From Ailurus styani (Eukaryota > Chordata > Mammalia > Carnivora > Ailuridae): DNA of 64,000 bases. Positions 57,820 to 64,000 of this stretch are shown piece after piece. The position numbers and the translations under genes are program-made. How positions within the stretch are numbered: position 1 is the first letter of the stretch; each line of letters starts with the position of its first letter. The notes under the pieces are model-generated. The model was not told the origin of the DNA. It ran no database searches and worked only from the letters and a program-made list of their open reading frames with translations. Location: the NCBI GenBank assembly GCA_002007465.1, contig LNAC01000031.1:1425325-1489324 (forward strand), in the 5' to 3' direction.

Positions 57820-57831
57820 TTTGGCTCACTC

Positions 57832-58867
57832 GTTTTCCAAAGAAGAAAATGGTAAAGGTTAAGAAAACCAGGGAATAAAATTGGATATGATCTGTGCAAG
57901 TAGCCTTTTTTACTTTGGTCAAATTTTATGAGCACTGGAATGAAGTTTCTGTAAATATTCATTCATATACATTTATTACAAATATATTAATATGACAAAG
58001 CATTAGCATTTATCGAAGAATCCATACCATAACCAGCATGTAATTTATTAAGAAACGCTTACTATTGATACTGTCATTGTTATTGTACTGAGCACATGAT
58101 CTTTTTACTACAAAATGAAAGGACTACTCGTGAATATTTTCACAAATCCTTTTCTTCGGAAGATGATAGTTCTATGATTACAAACAGAAATATACTGAGG
58201 TTTGGTGGTTTGGGATGTAATCATCTTTGTTCTATATGCTGAGTGTTTCAGTCAGCATTCTTTAGAAGTTGTATTGTTTTTTTAGAAGTATTTTAAGAAA
58301 ATGTATGAAGGCTCCATGTGCCTAGGGAAATCTCAAGAAACATGAAAAATCAAATTTTATCTTCCTTTGTCTTTGTATATCCTCCAGTAAAATTTCATTA
58401 AAATCTATCCTAATTTGAGAAAGTAGTAGATTTTATATTGGTATTCCGGACCATATATATTCTTCCTTTTCTCAAAGCTTCTCAAAATGAAGCTGAAATC
58501 TGCTAAATGGATTCTGACATATCCTCCTTTATAGATATATAAATTGACAGAAACTGCTGGGAAGATTTGGCTGGAGAATAAACTAATTTTAACAGTGAAA
58601 GGAAAAAAAAAACAAGCATTCAAGAAATGTAGTGATCTTGACACAAGATCTGCATGAGAACTATAACAAAATGTTGTATTTTTAATTGGAAAAGAAAATG
58701 AGTTGTATAATGTAACCTTAATAAAGTTCCCACAAAGGCTAAGAAAAGTATACCGCTGAAAATGTAGATGAATCTTAACTCATAGATAACTCTAAGTACA
58801 AAAATAAAAACCTAATAACGTGATACAGGTGGGAAGAGTATTCTTTTTAAAATGTACTGCCACTGCC
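57832..58867. other. AT-rich unassigned sequence
   Basis: No supported gene or repeat. It lies just beyond the possible 3' end of the minus-strand candidate exon. Confidence 0.35.
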
Positions 58868-58873
58868 TTTATT
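58868..58873 (-). terminator. Candidate polyadenylation signal AATAAA
   Basis: AATAAA on the minus strand, 71 bases past the TGA of the candidate exon 58944-59137. The spacing fits a very short 3' UTR. The hexamer alone is weak evidence in AT-rich DNA. Confidence 0.3.
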
Positions 58874-58943
58874 ACACTTTAAACATTAAAGCATTTTTAG
58901 TTCAAAATGGCAACCTTTGAACACACACATAATTCCCCACCTC

Positions 58944-59137
58944 TCAAAATCCCATTTGGCAGTGGGTGATCTCTAGTTTGAGCTTTCTATCACTGCATCT
59001 GGAAAGCAAAACTACCTTGACATACTTTCCATTGACCCAGAGCCCACAGTGAGCTCTTCTGTTGAAAAGGTACGCTATTGTGGAAACTGGCAAATTGCTA
59101 AGAACATACTGGTCACCCACAATCATCACTCTAGTTC
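58944..59137 (-). CDS. Candidate 3'-terminal coding exon, unidentified protein
   Basis: I cannot name this protein. On the minus strand a plausible acceptor (CCTTATTTACGTTTTTAG) precedes an exon from 59137 (intron phase 1), which stays open to TGA at 58944-58946. It encodes about 63 residues, starting TRVMIVGDQYVLSNLP and continuing through WVNGKYVKVV and KLEITHCQMGF. The alternating hydrophobic pattern with Gly and Asn turns looks like beta-strands of a globular domain. Composition is balanced and unlike translated AT-rich repeat. The local G+C content is higher than in the flanks, and an AATAAA follows 71 bases after the stop. No repeat overlaps it. Alternatives are a fossil exon, an old retrocopy piece or chance. 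The rest of the gene would lie beyond 59137. Confidence 0.35.
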
Positions 59138-60135
59138 CTAAAAACGTAAATAAGGATTATCAAATTTTGTAGTAAAGACCTAAAAATAAAAGAAAAGGGA
59201 CTAAGATGAATTAAAACAAAATATAATGCAAATTTTAAAAGAGAATTTTAAAATCCAAATCTGTATTCAAAGCAAGCCAATGGCCAAAAAAGAATAATTG
59301 TGTAACTACATGAGAGATGTTGGCTATTTTAAGGTCGATTGCTAATGGGGGAAAAAAATCTAATAAAATGGACATAGATGAAGGGTAAATTAATGATATG
59401 GAAGTTAAAGCAATAACCCCCAGTGTTGGAGAAGTGAGGGCTAATGATGACATTTTACCTATTTTTTTCCTCTGAGTCATTTTTAAAATGTGTAAGTAAT
59501 GAACTTGAATATGAAACTTAGGCACGGATAGTTTTCTAAACTTGCCTAAGCTCACCCAGTTACCTAAATCTCAAAATGACGATTTGAAATTTAAAAATGT
59601 TACTCTCTTTACTACTTTTCGATTCTGCCTTTTCTGAAAATAAGGACAGGTTCGGAAAAATCACAAATCTACATTATAGAAATTCAAGACCATAGAATGA
59701 ATAAAAAATAACAATAAAATTTGTCATTGCTAAAAAAACCCACAAAATTTCTCATGGAATGAGCTCTTTAAGAACAAATCAGCACTTTTTTTTTAATGCA
59801 CACACCTATATCTTTTTGATGGAATTTCAAAATTGCAAGAAAGTGAGAGCATTCTAAATTCTAAAGAGAATTTTTAAAAATTTCCTGTACTATAGGTAAA
59901 AATGGTTAGAAACACCACAGACTGGTGGTGCTCAAATAAATTTAACAAGGTTTACTAATCTGCAGATGACTGAGAAGCTGGAAAAGGGAGAACAACTTCT
60001 GAAACTCTCAGAGCCAGGAGACGAAAAGTGGAAAATGAAACTGGTCTGATAGCTATCAGGGAAGAAGGTACCATAGCAGGTGTCTTCGTTTGTTTGTTTG
60101 TTTGAATTATGAGAGATCCTAAAAGATCAAACCCA
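59138..60135. other. Unassigned sequence
   Basis: No further minus-strand exon is evident. A (GTTT)n run lies at 60088-60104. The stretch about 59510-59580 has faint MIR-like wording (CTAAGCTCACCCAGTTACCT). Confidence 0.35.
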
Positions 60136-60322
60136 GGGTGCCTGGGTGGCTCAGTCATTAAGCATCTGCCTTGGGCTCAGGTCATGATCCCAGGGTCCTG
60201 GGATCAAGCCCTGCATGGGGCTCCCTGCTCAGTGGGGAGCCAGGTTCTTCCTCTCCAGCTCCTCCTGCGTGTGCGCTCTCTCTGTGTCAAATAAAGAAAT
60301 GAAATCTTTAAAAAAAAAAAAT
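60136..60322 (+). mobile_element. SINEC-type SINE, older subfamily, plus strand
   Basis: Starts GGGTGCCTGGGTGGCTCAGT with a 'CATTAAGCATCTGCC' head, a different subfamily from the GTGGGTTAAAGCC copies. A-tail at 60311-60322. An approximate flank AAAAGATCAAACCC recurs as AAAAGGCCAAATCC after the second SINE. Confidence 0.92.
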
Positions 60323-60326
60323 AGAG

Positions 60327-60520
60327 GGGCGCCTGGGTGGCTCAGTGGGTTAAAGCCTCTGCCTTCAGCTCAGGTCATGGTCTTAGGGTCCTGGGATCGA
60401 GGCCCGCATCCAGCTCCCTGCTCAGCGGGGAGCCTGCTTCCTCCTCTCTGCCTACTTGTGATCTCTCTCTGTCAAATAAATAAATAAATAATCTTAAAAA
60501 AGAAATAAAATAAATAGATA
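60327..60520 (+). mobile_element. SINEC-type SINE, young subfamily, inserted in the tail of the previous one
   Basis: Starts GGGGCGCCTGGGTGGCTCAG. The tail consists of (AAAT)n and A-rich sequence. It lies directly behind the A-tail of the older SINE, and the older SINE's flank duplication resumes after it. It therefore inserted into that tail. Confidence 0.92.
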
Positions 60521-60699
60521 AAAATAAACAAAAGGCCAAATCCTAAGAATGATAGTGAATCAAAAACAGTGCAGCTGTTACCAGGAGTAAAGCTCTGCTG
60601 CCCTGGGTTCAACCCCTGACTGAATTAAAGGTCATTTATCCCCAGCCTAACTCCCTGATGAAAGCAAAAGCGAATTAGCTCCAATGAATAACATCATCC

Positions 60700-61190
60700 T
60701 GAGTCTCAAATTAACTCTTACAAGTTTCCACCCATAATGTCCATTATTCAGTAAAAGAAATGACCAGTTATGGGAAAGGACAAGAATTACTCAAAAGCAA
60801 AACAAAAAAGATAAAACAGATCCACAGGTAAGCTGTACATCGGAGTTATCACAGGAAGGGTTTAAACCTGCTGTAATTAATGTATTCAGGAAAATAAGAA
60901 GCGGAATTGAGACAGATGACTAAGAACTATATTTTAAAAATCAAGTGGAAATGAGTACTCACTTAAGAACCCAGTGCGTATGTGTTTAAGAGCATAACAG
61001 ATACAGCTAGAGTCTATCACTAACCTTGAAAATAGTTCAGAGACACATTCAGATTAAAGTATCAGGATCACAGGATTGGCATCCCAGAACGAGGAAAAAG
61101 AGAGAATGAGGCAATGTGAAATTGAAAGGGACAAGGGCAAAGAATTTTCCAAAACTGAGCAAAGAAATCAAAGCATGGATCTAAGAAGTC
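60700..61190 (+). mobile_element. Old L1 (L1M-type) ORF1-region fragment
   Basis: 'GATCCACAGGTAAGCTGTAC', 'CGGAGTTATCACAGGAAGGG', 'GTAATTAATGTATTCAGGAA', 'AGGATTGGCATCCCAGAACG' and 'GAATTTTCCAAAACTGAGCA' follow the L1M 5' UTR/ORF1 order (…cagatactggagttatcaga…cagaagaattttcc). Confidence 0.6.
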
Positions 61191-61719
61191 CCGGGCTCCT
61201 AGTCCTCACTAACAAGCTAACCTCTGAGCGTGTGGCGTGACGCGAGCGTAACCATCTCCGTCCGGTATTAATGGAGCCGTTCTACAGGGAGCCTCAGCTG
61301 GACAGATCTGTGCCGCAGACTCCTCACCTGGGCCCACTCATCTCATTAATCTCAGAGATACAGGATGCCCTCTATGAAGCTGGGAAATAGTAACCTCTAC
61401 ACAAAGCATTAAAAAAAAATAAATTCCAAAGAAACAAAAATTCAAAGTATCTCCTATTTCACACCAAACCTTCCCAGACCAACTTGGCCTGATCCAAATA
61501 TTTCCTTGAACTTAATGCTGGATAACGGGAACAGAATCTGTTTCTTTGACACTGCACGATTCATGGTAAGACCTCAGACCTTATCTTACTGTTGCTTCCA
61601 AGTGAAGGAGAATCCGGCTGAAGCACACCTCTCATTTTCCCCATCCATCACTTTGTATCTGGATTTACAGAACTCCTTGCTATATTAACAAGTATTAAAC
61701 GGTCCTAAATTACATCTTT
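61191..61719. other. Unassigned sequence with a small CpG cluster
   Basis: 61229-61279 contains eight CpG sites in about 51 bp, exceptional for this window. No exon or promoter motif set was recognised around it. Confidence 0.4.
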
Positions 61720-62100
61720 TCAGAAAATTTCAACTTGAATCATGTATTCTGTTTTCTGTTAATGCTTTTTAGCTTTAAATTCTCCAACATAAAATTGCTA
61801 CTCCTCTTTTCAATATTCCTTACATAGTTTTATCCTTTTATTTTCAAATTTCCTATTAAATGGTTTTCTCTGTATCACTTGCATATAATAGTCAGATGCT
61901 TGTTCCATGTTTATGAATCTTGTTATTTTCCGTGAGAATTTAATGCATTTGCATTTATAGTTGGGACTTTTACTAATTATAACTAAATATAAGATAGATT
62001 TCATTGTTTCTATGATTATTTTGGTTACTTTTCTGTTGAGGTAGTTTGTCAAGGTCACCAAGGATTTTCTTTTTATTATTCATATTTTTGGAAGAGGAAA
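61720..62100 (-). mobile_element. Possible old L1 fragment, antisense
   Basis: 'TTTATAGTTGGGACTTTTAC' and 'TCTATGATTATTTTGGTTAC' loosely match antisense L1 ORF2-start wording (…tagttgggtcttgc … gtgattattgatatggtt). Low certainty. Confidence 0.3.
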
Positions 62101-64000
62101 CTCTATCCTGATCTTAATTTGATCATGAATGTTATAGGCAGAATAACCTCAGTTTTCTAATTTATCTGGAACCTATTTAAAAATTTCCTCCAAAGCCATG
62201 TCACAAGGGTTTACTTCGTAGGTTTAGACGATAGCTTTCCTATTGAGCTTAGAGGAGTAGGTTTAAGCAGTAAAGACTGTGGATTTGGTGTGAAATTTGT
62301 GTTTTCCTGTATTCAGAGAACTGACCGTTGAGTACACTCTGCCTAAAAAGGGCTCATCTTGTTCTATGTGGATGACTTTGGGTTTTGCTTTGTTTCCCAA
62401 TCAAGGATGAGCTGTTGAGGCTTCATTTCTAATAGAAATAATCAATCCAAGGGACTTAGTTGGTAACTTTTTCTCTCTTCCCTATAGCCAAATACCACCT
62501 GTCAATAGGCAAAAACTTATTAGCTATTATTACCTTATTACTTATTACTGCCATTTTTTTAAATTTCTATCCTTGCTCATTTTTATTTTTATATTTTGTT
62601 CTGAATGGTCGTTATCTAGGACCTCATGGGTTCCTACTGGCAGATAAATACAAAATGACAAATTCTGCCAGTTTTTTCCTCAAGTATCTGGTAGGTAATG
62701 ATTTACTTATTGTGGTGATAAAGGGCTTTTAATCTAGAGTGATAGTATACATCTTTTCCCCCCTCTCAATTACCTCCAGACACTCTCATTAATTTCTTCT
62801 TCAGTCTCTCTAGTTACAGCCTTTCTCTTTTGATGGTATTAACTTACTTGATCTTTAATCTGAGGTAGCTTGTTTTTTCAGTTCATATTCTCTCTTTTAG
62901 CATGTACCTCTTTAGCCTTCCTGTGGTCATGTGCTTCTTCTATAAACCTGTCTTTAGCTCTTCATAGACTTGGTTTTCTATTATAAGAGGCTGGGAATGG
63001 GCTGCAGAAAAGTTTAAAACTGTGATCAAAATTCCTTGTGGATAAATCCAAGCACTTGTATAAAGAAAAATGAGAAGCTGACTTAGCTATATGAAATGTC
63101 ATCAAGGTGACAATGGTGATGGTAAATAGCAGACAAAGCGGTGGCTCCACTGGGAGGAGAGCTGAGATAAAAGTAAGGTGGTATCAACATGGTGGTGTTT
63201 GGGTGATAGCTGTAATGATAGCTATGTTAATACCACCCGAAATAGAAAGAGGCCATAACTACAACTGTGAGAATAGTTATAGCAGTATTTTGAGAGAGAG
63301 TGATGGTGGTGATGGCAGAAGTGGGAGTTGTAGGGTGAGCGTGATGAATCCCATCTCCTGAAAAGTCTTTCCCTACCTCTTCATCTACATCTCTCCTGCC
63401 TGAACCCCTTTCCCTGGTTATGGCTCGGAGCATGGAAGGCTCATCGGCCTCTCTCTATTAGGGATAAGAGTTTAACCTCATTGTTACAGCTAAATAAAGA
63501 TGCACCCCTAGATTTTAAATGGAATCTGGAAGGTATTGGTCTATAAAATGAGTTACACATATACATTTATAAATAATAAATCCATTTTCTCAGCTACAGG
63601 ATAGGGATTCTAATAATACCTCCTCATCTGACTGTGAGGGGTAGGTAAGAAAATACCATCTACCGACCACTGTAGCAGGGCTTCATAATGGCTTTTGAGA
63701 ATACTTTTTCCCTCCTTGTCTTTTTTTTTTTTTAATTTGTAGGCCAACCTGGTTTGCCAACTGTTATTTTGGTTGGAAAAACTTGCTTTTGTAGAAAAAA
63801 ACAGTTCCAGGTTTCATGAAACTGGTTCACAAATTAATTTTCAAAACACATGATTATACAGAGGGAATTGGCAGGATCTGGTTTAAACAACTGGGTAGGA
63901 GACTTGTCCCAAATGTCGGGAATAATGTTCCAAGACATCTTCCCTCAAAACCCTTAATTTTTGGCTTATTTTATAAAAGCTGAAGAAAAAAAAGAAAAGT
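62101..64000. other. Unassigned sequence
   Basis: No supported gene or repeat. 63106-63340 is a weak GGTGATGG-rich low-complexity patch, open on both strands because of its composition. Confidence 0.35.

Noticed and set aside
63107..63433. Overlapping open frames on both strands around GGTGATGG wording
   Set aside because: Low-complexity composition keeps both strands open, and no protein feature or splice site supports a gene.
1..64000. CRISPR arrays, bacterial operons, rRNA genes, replication origins
   Set aside because: No regularly spaced direct repeats, no Shine-Dalgarno-type gene packing and no rRNA wording were seen. The window is clearly mammalian.

Overview
This window is vertebrate nuclear DNA from a caniform carnivore, most probably a mustelid (mink, ferret, marten or badger group). 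The sequence itself shows the grounds. It is AT-rich, has no operon-like gene packing, and carries about 23 copies of the carnivore tRNA-Lys-derived SINE (SINEC family). The youngest copies begin GCGCCTGGGTGGCTCAGTGG and continue with a 'GTTAAAGCCTCTGCC' head, the form I associate with mustelids rather than dogs or cats. The family-level placement is inference from memory. No confirmed gene, rRNA, tRNA or CRISPR array was found. The long open frames are mostly chance or repeat-derived.

Layout. 1-1260 holds ERVL-MaLR-like LTR remnants interrupted by a young SINE. 2-7 kb is mostly unique DNA with two LTRs (4202-4738 and about 5390-5876). 7.8-8.7 kb is an L1 3' end. 12.05-12.83 kb holds a chimeric SINE/L1 insertion containing a single N, followed by an MLT1-like LTR. 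17.7-18.1 kb holds a minus-strand candidate terminal exon. 18.9-30.1 kb mixes SINEs, MIR, L2 and L1 fragments with unique DNA. 31.6-38.6 kb is one long, decayed, near-full-length plus-strand L1. 38.6-44.7 kb is SINE-rich and includes a SINE partial dimer and an LTR remnant. 45.2-49.5 kb is the longest stretch where I recognise no repeat. 50.2-51.8 kb is a cluster of L1 3' ends. 53.1-53.3 kb is a probable assembly duplication around a second N. 55.6-56.7 kb shows a segment copied about 1 kb into a SINE. 58.87-59.14 kb holds a second minus-strand candidate terminal exon. 60-62 kb is SINEs and old L1 pieces.

Interpretation. The window looks like intergenic or deep intronic sequence. I found no new multi-gene system. 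The items most worth following are two possible 3'-terminal coding exons on the minus strand, three unusual retrotransposon rearrangements (a candidate SINE 3' transduction, a template-switch SINE dimer, and a local templated insertion inside a SINE), and one clear assembly artefact caused by a variable (ATGA)n repeat. Repeat family names rest on recognising remembered consensus sequences, not on a database search, so older elements carry low confidence.
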